A stretch of DNA of 64,000 nt from Galeopsis tetrahit (taxonomy: Eukaryota; Streptophyta; Magnoliopsida; Lamiales; Lamiaceae), in contig OY776123.1 in assembly GCA_963675135.1 (NCBI GenBank), forward strand, positions 4,714,501-4,778,500, in the 5' to 3' direction. A model generated the notes under the pieces. It saw only the letters and a list, made by a program, of their open reading frames with translations. It ran no database searches and was not told where the DNA came from. Every line of letters starts with the position of its first letter. The stretch's first letter is position 1. A program made the position numbers and the translations under genes. This document shows positions 33,703-45,770 of this stretch, in pieces.

Positions 33703-33780
33703 ACCATTATTGGTCGCTCAAAAACACTCTCGTCAACACCCTATTGTCGACGATAGTGTTTTTGAGCGACCAATAATGGT
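33703..33780. repeat. 32-bp inverted repeat (hairpin), one mismatch
   Basis: The arms are 33703-33734 and 33749-33780 with a 14-nt loop. They differ at a single position. The arm contains GGTCGCTCAAAAACACTC. It is a candidate source of foldback small RNA inside Mutator-like copy c. Confidence 0.9.
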
Positions 33781-33840
33781 TGAAAATTTCAAAAATTTTT
33801 AAACTTTCTTTCTAAATTTGATCGACAAACTGGTGCAAAC

Positions 33841-33965
33841 CGGTGTCGACCGGAGTATTTTTAGTCGACAAACCGGTGTCGACCGGAGTATTTTTAGTCG
33901 ACAAACCAGTATCGACCGGAGTATTTTTAGTCGACAAATCAGTGTCGACCGGAGTGTTTTTTAAA
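33841..33965. repeat. 33-bp tandem repeat, four copies
   Basis: Units begin CGGTGTCGACCGGAGTATTT at 33841, 33874, 33907 and 33940, exactly 33 bp apart with minor substitutions. Each carries the GTCGAC word also found in the hairpins of copies e and f. Confidence 0.9.
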
Positions 33966-34310
33966 AATAGTAATTTTTTTTTCTAAATTTTATATGTGGT
34001 GGTGGTGGTTGCGGCGACGGCTGTCTAATTTTAGGGTTAGGGTTTGTTTAAATTGTAGGAAAGTGTACGTATCTAACATGATTTAGTAAAAGGACAGAAT
34101 TGATATTTCATATATATATATATATTGAATTAATAAAAATAAAGGGAGAGTGTATTAAACAAAACTGGAGGGGTATATACCCCAACCCCATATAAAATAT
34201 GTATAAATATAATAACAATATATGATGACTCAAATTAATACACAAATGTCTTTCATAATATCTAGACATAATTTATAAAACGAAGGAATAATAGAATATA
34301 GCCTTACTGT

Positions 34311-34619
34311 TAGAGCTGTTATTCGAGTCGAGTATTTGACGTTCTAGCTCGACTCGAGCTCTTATCGAGTCGAGCTCGGCTTGATAACATTATCGAGTTA
34401 AAAATTGAGCTCGGCTCGACTCGTTAACGAGCCTATCGAGTCGAGCCTAACGAACCTAATAGAACTTTTTACAAAAAATTAGTTATCGAGCCTAACAAGT
34501 CGAGCTCGAGCCGACTCGTTAGTAAATTGAGTATCTAACGAGCTCGAGCTCGGCTCATTAAGCTAAACGAATCGAGTCGAGCCGAGTCTCGTTAAGGCTC
34601 GATTCGAATAACAAGACTA
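34311..34619. mobile_element. Short non-autonomous hAT element
   Basis: The ends are TAGAGCTGTTATTCGAGTCG (left) and, inverted, TAGTCTTGTTATTCGAATCG (right). The flanking duplication is CTTACTGT / CTTACTCT (34303-34310, 34620-34627; one mismatch). The 309-bp interior is a dense set of TCGAGCTCGA-type palindromes. Confidence 0.8.
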
Positions 34620-34943
34620 CTTACTCTACTATTATGTTCAAAAGAAATTATCATCGTCTGAATTTCACATATCACCTTCTTATAGAAGGACACATTTTTT
34701 TTACAAGAAATATATCACTCAAAACTTTTTATTCTCTCGAAATCCTTGATTTTATATTTCTCTATTTTTTCTCTTTCCTGCTCATCTTCTCTATACAATT
34801 TTTTTCCTTCTGCCCCTCTATTTAATATTTTTTAACTCAACTACCTATTAGTCATTTATACTATATTTTTGGATGTAAGTGTAAAAAATAAACGAAAAAC
34901 TTATAATAGAACAATTTTTTTTTTCAATTTACATTTTAATATA
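34620..34943. other. AT-rich spacer
   Basis: One short T-rich ORF (34634-34825) has no recognisable product. Nothing else is seen. Confidence 0.35.
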
Positions 34944-35196
34944 CTCCCTCCATCCACCAAAAGTAGTCTCATGGTGGATGGGCTCAAGTTTTAAAAAAAA
35001 TGTAGATAAAGTAAGGGTATTATAGGGTATTGTGGTGTCCATTGTGAATAAAGTGATTGTTTGTGAATAAAGTTGATGACAAATTGAGTAATTAAATGAT
35101 GTTTGAGGGGTGATGGTTTCCATAAAGTGTATGAGACTACATTTGGTGGACAAAGAAAATGAGGCAAATGGGACTACATTTCATGAACGGAGGGAG
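34944..35196. mobile_element. Stowaway-type MITE
   Basis: CTCCCTCCATCCACCAAAAG (left) and, inverted, CTCCCTCCGTTCATGAAATG (right) are flanked by TA (34942-34943, 35197-35198). Length is 253 bp. The centre contains AGTAGTCTCATGG and its approximate inverse. Confidence 0.8.
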
Positions 35197-35317
35197 TACT
35201 ATTTTTATAACAATTGTAAATATAAATTTATAAACACAAATTTCGTGAATTAAATATTAAAACACGAAAATGCGAAACAATGTATTTAATTTAGGATTAA
35301 ACCTATAAATATTGAAT

Positions 35318-36180
35318 ATTGTGGGTACTCTCTAATTTCTCATCTGATTCTCCCTTCTTAAACTTTACTTGAACTTCTTGAACTTTTGGGGTTGGATCCG
35401 CAGCCGAATCCTCTTTGATCTTGAATTTGAGACTTTATAACGTTAATCCAAGGGCTTGATGCCGTATTTTGGATTAAACGTTGAATTTAGGGACTTTTGG
35501 GATGAACGTCGTTGAAGATCGTTCTTGAACTTGGGAATTTGTAACGTTAATCCAAGGGCTTGACACCGTATCTTGGATCAAACGTCGATTTACGAGACTT
35601 TTCGGGACTTATCGGGACTTTTCCGTTGAAGATCCACGAAGAACTTTGAAGAAACGCCGAATCGAAGAGGCTTAGAACCTTGATCTCCACTCGAACACTA
35701 CTTCTCGTCGCTTTGCACGAAGAACGCCTTGAGCTCCTTTGCTTGCTGAAGAACACTCTAAAATCTCTGCAGAGAATTTTAGAGCCTTGAATGCTTCTGA
35801 TTTCTTGATGGTCAAATGAATGAAATGAGACCTCTATTTATAGGTGTAGAACCTACGGTTTTTTTTTTGGGTCAGAAGATATTTGTGCTAAGTGGTTAGG
35901 GCTTATTTCAAATTTTGAATTACTTGATGAGCTCAAAATACCAGATTTGTACCCGATTTGATTTGTTGGACTTTAGAGGCCCGTCTTGACTTATTGGATT
36001 TCAGAGGTCCGATTTGAATTTATTGGACTTTAGAGGCTCGTCTTGATTTACTGGACTTCAGAGGCCCGACTGGATTTTTGTTGAGCTTTAGGTGTCCGCC
36101 TTGATTTGTTGGGCTTTAGATGTCTATCTTGATTTGTTGGATTTTGGAGGCCCAAATTAATTAAATTTTGTTTGTCTACA
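35318..36180 (-). mobile_element. LTR (probably solo) of a retrotransposon, minus orientation
   Basis: Read on the minus strand it contains the TATA box CTATAAATAGAGG (about 35835-35847), followed by a leader-like sequence. It begins and ends with TGT/ACA if bounded at 35318-36180. Upstream of the TATA (plus 35965-36165) are about seven 30-32-bp repeats containing GGACTTTAGAGGCCCG. No target duplication was found, so the ends are provisional. Confidence 0.5.
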
Positions 36181-36525
36181 CTATCATTTTACTATTTTTC
36201 GACAAATCATACTTATGTGTCAATCGAAAGATTAATTAAAAATTTTCAAAAAATTCAACGTATCTTGTTATTTTTACAAATTGAAATAAGAGATCTTTAT
36301 TTAAAGGGTCTATTCAACATAAATCTCATTTAAAAACCTTCCTTCTTAATTTTTTATTTAAATGACCTCTTTTTAAACAATTGGTGAAAAAAATTTAGGA
36401 TTTTTAATTAATATTAGTCAAAGCCATTTAAACAAAATTTAAGGTGGAAGATATTACGGCAAATAATTTCCCTTATAAAGTTAAAATTATTACTTTATGA
36501 ATTTTACAATTTTTTTTTTCTTTTC
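36181..36525. other. AT-rich spacer
   Basis: I see no ORF, repeat or RNA gene here. Confidence 0.4.
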
Positions 36526-36758
36526 AAAACAAGGGCTCAAAACTCTTATAAGTAGCCCATTCTCTGAATTAGATTAGGGCTCAAAATGGAACCACTTCAC
36601 CGCTGATACACGCGACCGCTCCCCGCCGCCGCCTGGTCGATTCTTGCGTTGAAGCACGGAATGCGTATCGCAATCTTCAAGTAAATCTACCGGTGTATTC
36701 CTCTTCTTCATCTATAACTTCGAAGACATTGGGCGATTCTTTTCCAAAATACTATAGG
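36526..36758 (+). promoter_or_regulatory. Possible untranslated first exon and promoter
   Basis: A locally GC-richer, non-repetitive stretch (ACCGCTCCCCGCCGCCGCC...) contains a six-codon upstream ORF (ATGGAACCACTTCACCGC then TGA) and ends at ACTATAG|GTGGGTG, a fair splice donor. It is the only leader-like sequence left of the NET-domain gene on the same strand. If it belongs to that gene, intron 1 is about 6 kb and full of transposons. This is inference only. Confidence 0.2.
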
Positions 36759-37227
36759 TGGGTGTTCGTTTCTCCAATTGTCTTTAAATTGAGTAAATCC
36801 TATGTGGGCTGATGTTTTATTTTGGTATTTGAATCATATTTTTTTTTAAAATATAATTTCATAAATTTTTCTTATCTATGGATTATCTAATATAAAAATT
36901 TTGGGTGATTTTGAAAACAAATATACCAAATATTGTTTGTTTTGGATTTTAAGTTGTTTTAGGATGTATTTGGATGAGAAAATTTAATTTGTTGATGCAT
37001 TTTAAATAGTATTTAAAAATACATTGATTTTAAAATGATATACTTTTAGGTCATGTTTACTTTGTGCTTTGAGTGGTTTGAAAATCGTTTTTTGAAATTT
37101 AAAATCTATGAGATATATTAATATGCGTGTTTCTTTTGAGTATTGAATTAGTACAAGTGATGGAATGTTGAGAGAGAGAAAACAATTTATCAAAAAAAAA
37201 AAATGAAATTGAGAAGAAAAATGATTA
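36759..37227. other. Spacer without recognisable gene
   Basis: It is AT-rich; TTTAGGATGTATTTGGATG at about 36957 resembles a PIF/Harbinger-type end but no partner is clear. Confidence 0.3.
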
Positions 37228-37508
37228 CTCCCTCGATTTGTTTATAAGCTTTCCATTTTACTATTTTGGTCCGTTCGTTTATAAGCTTACTTTTTCTTAC
37301 ATTTCACATTATATCTTACTTTTTCTCTCTTTCTCTCAATCACATCACTTGTACTATATCTATTATTTAGTCAATAAACTTACTTTTTCTTACATTTCAC
37401 ATTATATCTTACTTTTTCTCTCTATCTCTCTTTCTCTCAATCACATAATCACTTTTTTTAATTTCTGTGCCAAAAAGTAATGTGAAGATTATAGGCGGAC
37501 GGAGGGAA
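37228..37508. mobile_element. Stowaway-type MITE with internal duplication
   Basis: The left end is CTCCCTCGATTTGTTTATAA and the right end, inverted, is TTCCCTCCGTCCGCCTATAA, with TA flanks (37226-37227, 37509-37510). The segment ACTTTTTCTTACATTTCACA is present twice (about 37288 and 37379), so part of the element was duplicated. A second, one-ended MITE piece continues to about 37783 (right end ACGGAGGGAGT). Confidence 0.7.
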
Positions 37509-38038
37509 TAAATAAAGATATAATACAAATGATGTGATTGAGAGAAGGAGAGAGAAATAGTAAGATATAAAGTAAAGTATAAGAAAAAGTACTTAACAAA
37601 ATGGTATGAGAAGGTTATAAAATGGGTGTAGGATTTTAAAATTCAAAACCTGTTTTGTGATTGGGAGAGAGAAAATAATATGTCAAAAATGGAATGAGAA
37701 ACTTATAGTATGCTAAAAATGGAATGAGAAACTTATAGTGGGACATCCGGAAAGTGAAAAACTTATAGTGGGACGGAGGGAGTGTTATTTTGATATTTCT
37801 ATTTAGTAGAATTGTGATTGAGTGGAAGAAAAGTAAAAGAAAATGTATGGATAAAGAAAAAGTTTGAGAGAATGTATAGTTGAAAGAATAGAAGTAAAAA
37901 TGAGTGATGATGTGATAGTATTAGATTGTGTGAAAATAGGTTGTCGGTGTATAATAATGGTGGAGGAGTATTTGAATGAATGGAGGATTACTCATCCTCA
38001 TTTAGATGAAACTACCCTTTTCCAAGCATAGCTTACGA

Positions 38039-38393
38039 GGGTGTTTGTTTTGGAATTATGTAGGATGGAGGAAATTCAGATGGAGAAATCTTGATGAATA
38101 GTGATTGTGTATGTTCGTTTTGGGATGTTAAGTAGGATAGAATGTAACTTTATGTCAAATCAATTGTGTAAAAGTGTGTAATGTCATATTATAAGATATG
38201 ACTTTATGTCAAATCAATTAGTAAGATTGAGTGATATTGTATTATTATAATAGTAAAAGTAAAATATATAGATATTTTTAGGGGTGGATGTAATTGGATG
38301 TTGAAATTCGGATGTGGAATCCTGAACTAGAACAAGACGTGAGACGTTACGTCCCACGTCCGAACGTGTTAGTCCCAAAACAAACATGTCCTA
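38039..38393. mobile_element. Possible PIF/Harbinger-type MITE
   Basis: The left end is GGGTGTTTGTTTTGGAATTA and the right end, inverted, is GGACATGTTTGTTTTGGGAC. The 3-bp TAA is present on the right only. There is no coding sequence. Confidence 0.4.
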
Positions 38394-38439
38394 AAGGATT
38401 GTTTAATTTTGGCTAGAAGTGGATGAGGCAAATCCGAAT

Positions 38440-40410
38440 GAGATTAATTTTATACGAAATAACCAACGAAACATATGATTAATCCCTAAGAAGGATGAGT
38501 CGTTGAGGGTAAAGGATTTTTGTTCCACTAGCCTTGACTCGTGCCTATGTAAGATCATAGTTAAGGTTCTTTTCCTTGGGATCAAAAAAATAGTTTTAGA
38601 AATGGTTATCAATCTCTAAGTTCCTTTTTGGAGGAGAGACATATTTTGGATTTGGCTCTTGTGGCGAATAAGTTAGTTGAGGAATAAAGAGTTAAAGGGA
38701 AGATGGGGTTGGTGGTCAAAATAGACTTTGACAAAGCGTATGATCGCTCTGATTGGGACTTTTTTGGACTCTGTGATATGCCTGAAGGGCTTTGGAGAGC
38801 GGTTGAAGTTGGATTAAGGACTGCCTAAAATCTTTTTCTCAGTAATGATAAACAATAGACCCTTGGGGAAATTTAGATCTCAAGTCTTGAGATAAGGAGA
38901 TCCAATCTCTCCCTTCCTCTTCAATCTTGTGGTGGACAGGCTTAGTAGATTGGTTGACAAAGCTAACAGGGCTTCTTTGGAAAGGGTAGAATCAAAGTTG
39001 CTCACCTTCAATTTGGGAATGATACTCAATTTTTTGGTTGTACACTTTCGATGGTTTGTTTGTATTTTGAGCATCTTTAGCCGTAATGTCAAGCCTTAAA
39101 ATAACTATGGATAAGAGTATTCTTTAGGCATTAACATGGAAGTCGAAGAGGTCAATGCCCTTGCTACTACGGTGGGTTGTGGTGTGAGTGTATGGGAACT
39201 GATATAAGATAAATTTTTAAGAAGGTTGGTAGGTTTGAAAAAGATTGTTTAGTCTAGGGAAGGAGTTAGTTTTGAAAGGCGCTAGGCACGTGAGGCTATG
39301 GGCAATGTGCCTTTTTGAACTTTTTTGAGGTGTAGAATTTGAGGCGCGAGCCTTTTGCGCCTTTCAGGAGGCACCCCATTAAAGGCGCGCCTCTTACTCT
39401 CTTGGTCATTGTCATTTCACAGTTTATTTAGGATAAGAGGGGAAATATATAATTGAATACATAAATTTTGACGAGGAGGGTTTTGAGTTCAATGAGAATG
39501 AGAACTAGTCAACTAGACTAATGAAATTTTAAGTTCTTAATTGCTGTTTTTGTATGTTTTTTGTGTGAGTGAAGTCTATCTTCACTACTTTAGGCCCTTT
39601 AGCATTAATTTCATGTTTGCATTATGTTTTAATGTTTATTTATTGACTTTTTGGTAGTATTATGTGGTACAATATGGTTTTAGGATCATAAAATGTGTCC
39701 TTTAGAAAAAAAGGACAAGAGGCGCGTGCTTTGCGCCTTTGTGCCTTTCAAAACTATAGGGGAGGTAGATTGACACTCATTTTGTTCGTGTTATATACGC
39801 TTTCAACATAAATGCGTTGCCAAAGAGATGGAGAAGAAGATTAGAGATTTTTTGTTGGATGGACTAATAGAGTCAATAGTTTGCATTTTGTATATTGGGG
39901 GAGATCATAATGTTTTGGGATTCTGAGGATTTTGAAATATATATTTCAAAATCCTATTTTTTTTATATTTTTTGTTTGTTTTGGTATTTATAGAGTTGAC
40001 TTTTGCATGATTTAAAGATATTTGTAGAGTAAAAATTTAAAATATTAAATCTAAATCTCAAATTAGAATATGGATAAAATTTCAAAATCCCAAATATGGA
40101 TTTCTCATTCCAAAACAAACATCCCCTAAAGAGTTTGGGGGCCTTGTGATTGGGGATTTATAACTCAAGAATAAGATCCTTTTAAGTAAATGGTGGTTGT
40201 GATTTTAGAAAGATGAAGAATATTTATGGCATAAGGTGATTAAGAGTAAGTACGACCTTCAAGAGAACTAGTGGGATGTAGGACTTGTTGTGAGATCAAC
40301 TTTACAGAGTCTTTGCAAGTTCATTTCCCAAGGTTACCTGATTTTTTTGTGGTTGGTATAGAAGGGTAATACAATTCATTTCTGGTGTAGGCTTGAGACT
40401 TAAGAGTATG
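38440..40410 (+). pseudogene. Decayed LINE ORF2 (LINE 3)
   Basis: Fragments in different frames follow the order of a plant L1 reverse transcriptase. They are LIPKKDESLRVKDF (about 38478), LVVKIDFDKAYDRSDW (about 38710, motif A), GDPISPFLFNLVVDRLSRL (about 38898, motif B), EKKIRDFLLDG (about 39830) and EYLWHKVIKSKY (about 40216). The YADD box is not legible. Many stops and shifts are present, and a TIR element interrupts it at 39267-39756. It is an old, dead copy. Confidence 0.7.
39267..39756. mobile_element. Small TIR element inside LINE 3
   Basis: The ends are TAGTTTTGAAAGGCGCTAGG (left) and, inverted, TAGTTTTGAAAGGCACAAAG (right), with GGCGCG-rich subterminal words on both sides. The length of 490 bp suits a hAT-type MITE, but the flanks do not show a convincing 8-bp duplication. 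Related GGCGCGCC words recur at 41640-41680. Confidence 0.5.
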
Positions 40411-42844
40411 CTCTTCTCTAGATTAGCTGGGGCCCTTAGATTAGCCGGTCCTTGGACTGGATATCGAGGCATAGAAAAAATAACTGACAGGGTAGTTTGT
40501 CCCTTTGCTATTGTTTTTCCCTTTCGGAGTTTGTTAAACTTGGGGTTGATGGGAATGATCGTAGAGAGTGTGTAATTGACACTTTTAGGTGTTTTTCTTA
40601 TAAGTCATTTTTTTGCCATTTTTAAGCTCTAATTTTGATTTTCCTTCCCCTTGTTTCAATTTAATCTAGAAGACACTGGTTCCTAAAAAAGTTTAGTTCT
40701 TCTCATGGTTTGTAGTGTTGGGAAAGTTTTACACGAATGTTTTTCTTTCTCTGAATTGCTATGCTTTATGTAGGTGAGCCCTGAGTATTTTTATCATGTG
40801 TTCAATCCTCTTATGACTAAACAATAAGGCTTTGTAGGAATATGAACTTTGCCTTATAATCCTTTTGAGAGGCGGTGTAATTCATTGAAGGATCTCTCAC
40901 CGTTTGTACCTTTCCTTGTATTGCAATAATAATTATGCTTCTTTTTAAAAAAAGTTACTGGGGTAATAATTAAATGAAAGAAAAATATGGGAGAAATTAA
41001 GTGGATAAAAAAAAGTGAGACAAAAAGATAGGAGAAAAAAATGTCTGAGTGTAATAAAAGTGGTCGAGTGATTGTAAGAGTAGTGAAGATGTGTGTATAT
41101 TAGTAGTGTATGTGTATCTGGATAGAGGATGGAATGTGCAAATTAAAAAATTGACCGGGATGGCTGAAAATTCATCACCCACCAGTGAAGACTTAGCGGA
41201 GGTTAGTGTACACTTTGTATTGAGATCCAGTATAGGGAAATATGTTTTCTTCTTTAACCAAGTTTCACTTAAAACCCTAGGAAACCCTAGGGATACAAAA
41301 GGTGTGCCTTATGCGCATAGAAAAAAGCACGAAGGCTACTTCTATTGCACATGCCTTGGGTGTAAAAAGGCGCTATCCCGTGTGCATTCAACTTTTAGAA
41401 TGCCTCAAACATTAATGAATATGTAAGAATATACACATGTAAAAAGTTAGATATATATATATATAACTTTAGGGTTTAGGGTATAATGGATATAATGGAT
41501 AAGTACATGTGTTAGAGATTATTTGATTGAGAGAGGGGAATAATATAATGAAATGTGAGAGAGTAGTTTACCAAAAAAATTATGAGAGGATGTACGAAAA
41601 ATGAAATATATGAAAAATGTTTAGAGAAAAAGGACAAATGGGCGCGCCTTGCGCCTTGGTGCGCCTTTTAAAACGATGGATGCTTTGTTTGTTGGAAGGA
41701 ATTAGAATAAGAATTGGTTTGATGTAGTAGGGATTCCTCACAAAATGTAGAGGAATGGGTATTCACATAATACTATTCTTCATTCATTATATGCTAATAT
41801 GTTTAATTTAAGTCTATGTTTTTGTGAATTTTAGCATTAATGTACATTGTTCAAAAGGCGTGTGCAAGAGGAATGTGGATTCCCATATAATGCTGAATCA
41901 AAAATACTATTCTTCATTCGTTATATACTTATGTGTTTAATTTTGATTTAAATGCAATGCTTTTGTCAGTTTTAGCATTAATGTACAAAAGACGCATCCC
42001 ACACCTTGCACCCTTTACAACTGTGGCTGTAAAGCCCAGCCTTAACTGTTTAATTGAAATTGATCAGTAAAACTATATCCTAATTTTATAACTTTATAGC
42101 TGCATCCATGTATTCTAGCTTTTAGAAAAATGAGAAGTCTGACACTTAGATATGCGCACTCATGTTGAACACCCATACCCCAGTCTGAGCAACATAGGTC
42201 TAAGTTCGAGTTACTTTTCTGTTGTTCTATGAAGAAGCATTACTCCTTTTTTGGAGGGAGTGAGTATTTTGATAATGCCATCAAAATATTGTACTCCATT
42301 AAAGTGCAGCTTCATGGACTAAGGTGAGAACACTGAAAGTTTTTTTTTAAAAAAAAAATAAAATTGGAAAGTGAAGTAGTTGGTTGGACGTTCATATCTC
42401 ACTTGTGGTTGTGCCTAATCTGCTTTAAGTGCAACATGATTATGGCCATGAAATTATTTTCTTATAATTAGCAATCGTAGAGTTGGGGCCAGGAGTGTAT
42501 GAGTTTGAACTTTGAAGGGTGTTGTATTGTTGTAAAGGTAGAGTATCTACTAATAGAAACTCTAGCTATTACTTCCTTGGAATAACTATTGCCATAAATA
42601 AATTTTGCTTAATTGAGTACAAGATCCTAGAAAAAGAACTTTTGTTCTCCTTGCAAGGTTGTGATGCTTTGACATTTTCTAGAACAACATTTCATGAAAT
42701 AGGGCCCTGCTGTGATCTTTTTTAACACATGCCTTTTTTTGTACTATGCTAGAGTCCGATTTTTTTTCCATACATGAGTTCCTTCTGTTATAACTCCCTG
42801 ACATTTGTGTTAATTCACAACCTTCTGCTGCAGAGTTTGTTGCT
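40411..42844. other. Intergenic or long 5' intron region of the NET-domain gene
   Basis: No intact coding unit is seen. 41160-41201 (ATGGCTGAAAATTCATCACC...GCGGAG|GTTAGTG) could be a first coding exon: spliced to an acceptor at GCAGAG|TTTGTTGCT (about 42836) it joins in frame to the ATG at 42845. The more usual acceptor CTGCAG|AG would make it untranslated. Scraps resembling the small TIR element of LINE 3 occur at 41300-41400, 41640-41680 and 41850-42010. Confidence 0.35.
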
Positions 42845-45770
42845 ATGCCAGAAAATCCTATGAATCTGACTGCTTCAGAAGAAAAAAATATATTAGGGCC
42901 AGACTGTTTTGGTTTCTGTACACTTGAGTTAAAAAGATTGTTGTCTCAAGATGATCTTCTGTCTAATTCTCCTCAAGTTTCCTCCTCAGCTGGAAACCTT
43001 ATTGGAGTAGGCAGACAAAAGGGCTCAACTAAGCATAGTTGCCAAACCAAAAAAAATAATGGTATTATTGGTTCTACTTCATTATTTTCTAATAAAGTTG
43101 GAGTTATGCTTTCAGAGTTCAAAAAGAAAAGATTAAAATCTTTGCTAAGGCAGAGTGTTCTTACTCTTACGAAGGAGGTAGATGAGGTAAATAAATAAAG
43201 ATGCTCATGGCATGATTCATGATTGCCCTATTAGATTTGTTGTTCGGATATTTATTTTACTGAGTTTCATGCCCTGCAGTCATATTCATTTACGGTTTGG
43301 TTTTTGGAGAGTTATTCGACATTCATTTACTCTTTTTTCTGTTCTGCATGGTGATTCAATTTTCCATTTCAGATGATAAATCCTGTTTTTAATGTTTGTC
43401 GAATACGAACATGCTTGAGATCCAAAGAAAGTCTTTTAAAATTGGATGCCACTACATGCAAGGCCGATACACTGAAGCAGCCTGATTGTTTGGTAAGCAT
43501 CTCCTTGGGCACCATTTTGTGGTTTTGAGGTTTACGACTTATGAGTAATTTAAGATCCATGTGGTAGTTTGTTAACTATCATAGCGACCTCTCAAGAAAT
43601 GTTAAGGCATTCTGTGTTTATTTCGTTCTTGATTGCATTATTTTTGCCTTGCCCACTCATTGAATTAGAGTCAACAACTTTGCACTGCGTACTTGGTCGG
43701 TGCCTTATTTTAATAAGCGTATGAATGTTAGAATCTTGTTTCTTAGTTCCAAAGAATTTTGATGGTTTTTTTCAATTTAGTTAGATATAGGTGATTGCAT
43801 ATCGACTGTCTCAACAATACTTAATAATCTACAAAGCAGAAATTTATGATGGAAATTGGTGGAGAAATATTAGCATTTCATAGATGAACTCTAATGGCTT
43901 TCCTGATGCCCTTTTCTTACATATCTCATACTTGTCAACTCCACATGATATCAAATTTGCAGTTCTATATTTTTACGATTGAACACTATAAGCTATAAAA
44001 ACCAGAGAATCTTTTCATTTGATGTTGTGCTCATATTCATGTTATTGTCAGATTGCTGTACAACATCCTTCCATGAATTTGATAATTAGAAATACAAGTT
44101 ATCTGTAGCTACTTAAACATGACATTCTAGCAGAATCTTTTTGAAATTCTTTAAAGTGAACACATGATCCGCTTATTGAAGTGGAGCAGAGTTTCCCTGA
44201 AGATGTTACCTTGTTTTTTTTCAATTCATTTATCAGAGAGCTTTATGATGAATAATATTTGTTCTAATGTGTGGTCATTTTTCCAGTCCCTTTACAAAGC
44301 CCAAAATGCCACGAGTGTTGAAGAGAATGTAGTGGTAAGGATAATACGTGTCCTTCGTGTGAGTGGGCGTGTTGACAGCTGTCTCCATATTTCTACCCTT
44401 GACTTAAAAGAAGAAAATGATTCTTGATAGCAGAACTACTCTAGGTTCCTGGATACAATTTGCTGCATATGTTTTGAAATTAAATATAGTAACATATTAA
44501 TAATCCTTGCATATCTCTTCAAACTTCTTTAGACAATCATATTTTGTTAATGGCTGATCAAGTGTGTGCATCCATAACCTGTGTACTCAAGGCTCAAATG
44601 TCTCAAATCTGTCTGTTATGTTATATACTCTCTCCGTCCCGGAATAACTTTAACATGTCGGTGGGTAAGCAAATTAAGAATAATGAAAATCTTTATGTAT
44701 AAAGTAAAGAGTTGACTTTTGTGTATGTGTGAGTCAAAAGTAAGTGTGAAAGTTATTGTAGAAGGGAAGGTGGAAAGTTTATTAGAAAATCATACTGATT
44801 GTAGTTGCTATGTTCTCTCTCTCTCTCTCAGCTTGATGATGATTTGCGGGTTATTTTAGAGAATGATAGCACCAAGGTTGAGGAACTTATGAAGAGCCAC
44901 ACCAGCGAAATTTCTGCCATGGTACTTGGACATAAATAGCCATGATCAATAATTTACACCACTTACAGGATCACTTTTGATGATTTTCAACTTTGTTCGT
45001 TAGTTACATCACATGGAGCAGAATATGGAAGAGTTTTTGAATATTGTGGTCGCCACTTGCAGGTATCATCATTATTCATTACTCTTTTCTGGTTCTATCC
45101 TGGAATGCAATTTTCATAGGTGTACTTTGTTTACCGCTTTGTTCACTTCTATGCATGGAAATAATCAATATTTTCACGATATTTCATCAAATTTATGGTC
45201 TCGATATTTCTACTGATACAAATATTTTCAACCTTGCTTCGATGCAAGATTGACTATTAAATTATTGAGCTTTTTTTACTGCTTTCTTTTAATTTTACGA
45301 GTTACTCTGAAAATTGTGTCTTATAAACGGTGTATAATCTCTAACAGGGTTATGACCATTGCTGAAAAACAACAACTTTGCAAATCGATTCAGAATTTAC
45401 CCCCCAGAAATCTTGACCGCGTTGCCGAAATTATTGAACTCAATAAGCCATTGGAACAGAACTCTTCTAATGAGACGCATGTTGATTTGGACAAACTGGT
45501 AGAAAGCACAAAATCTTATATCTTCTGCCACTTAAAAAGAAATACTCTCTCTGTCCGTCTATAAGCTTCTCATATTCTTTTTTATAAATATTTATTTATA
45601 ATTTAATCACTTTTCTTGATATATGTGGTCAAAAGTAATGAGAAACTTATGACAGACGGAGGGAGTAACTGCATTTTTCGAAGCTTATCATCAACTTTTT
45701 TCAGGACAGTGTTACTCTATGGAGATTGTATTTCTACGTTGCTATCGTCAAAGATACTAGCACTAAATGA
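42845..45770 (+). CDS. NET-domain protein without bromodomain
   Basis: The coding exons are 42845-43186, 43373-43492, 44287-44334, 44832-44921, 45004-45062, 45348-45498 and 45705-45770. All introns are GT-AG and the phases are consistent, giving 291 aa. The C-terminus (about residues 222-290) is a NET (extra-terminal) domain: MTIAEKQQLCKSIQ, LPPRNLDRVAEIIE, then HVDLDKL joined to DSVTLWRLYFYV. NET domains of BET proteins bind short chromatin-factor peptides. No bromodomain is present upstream; instead there is a low-complexity Ser-rich stretch and a basic KKKRLKSLLRQ segment. Plants have such NET-only proteins of unknown role, so a nuclear, transcription-linked function is inference. The start ATG follows a splice acceptor, implying a 5' exon upstream. 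A 121-bp MITE sits in the last intron and a partial one in intron 3. It converges on the chloroplast RNP gene. Confidence 0.85.
44628..44785. mobile_element. MITE remnant in intron 3 of the NET-domain gene
   Basis: One end, TA then CTCTCTCCGTCCCGGAATAA, is clear, with AACTTTAACA internal sequence and an approximate inverse (AAAGTTATTGTAGAAGGGAAG) near 44750. The right terminus is degraded. Confidence 0.45.
45545..45665. mobile_element. Short Stowaway-type MITE in the last intron of the NET-domain gene
   Basis: CTCTCTCTGTCCGTCTATAA (left) and, inverted, CTCCCTCCGTCTGTCATAAG (right) are flanked by TA (45543-45544, 45666-45667). At 121 bp it is the smallest MITE here. It leaves about 40 bp on either side to the splice sites. 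Confidence 0.75.

Larger units (their letters stand above)
33167..34188. mobile_element. Non-autonomous Mutator-like element, TIR group 2 (copy c)
   Basis: The TIRs are GGGTTGGGGTATATACCCCT at both ends, and inverted similarity extends about 100 bp through TTTATTAATTCAATATATAT. The 8-bp duplication is CATATAAA (33159-33166 and 34189-34196). The interior has a CT-rich, then GC-rich, gene-like block (about 33340-33660; short overlapping ORFs, no domain), a strong hairpin, and four 33-bp repeats containing GTCGAC. The long TIR favours Mutator over hAT despite the 8-bp duplication. Confidence 0.85.
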
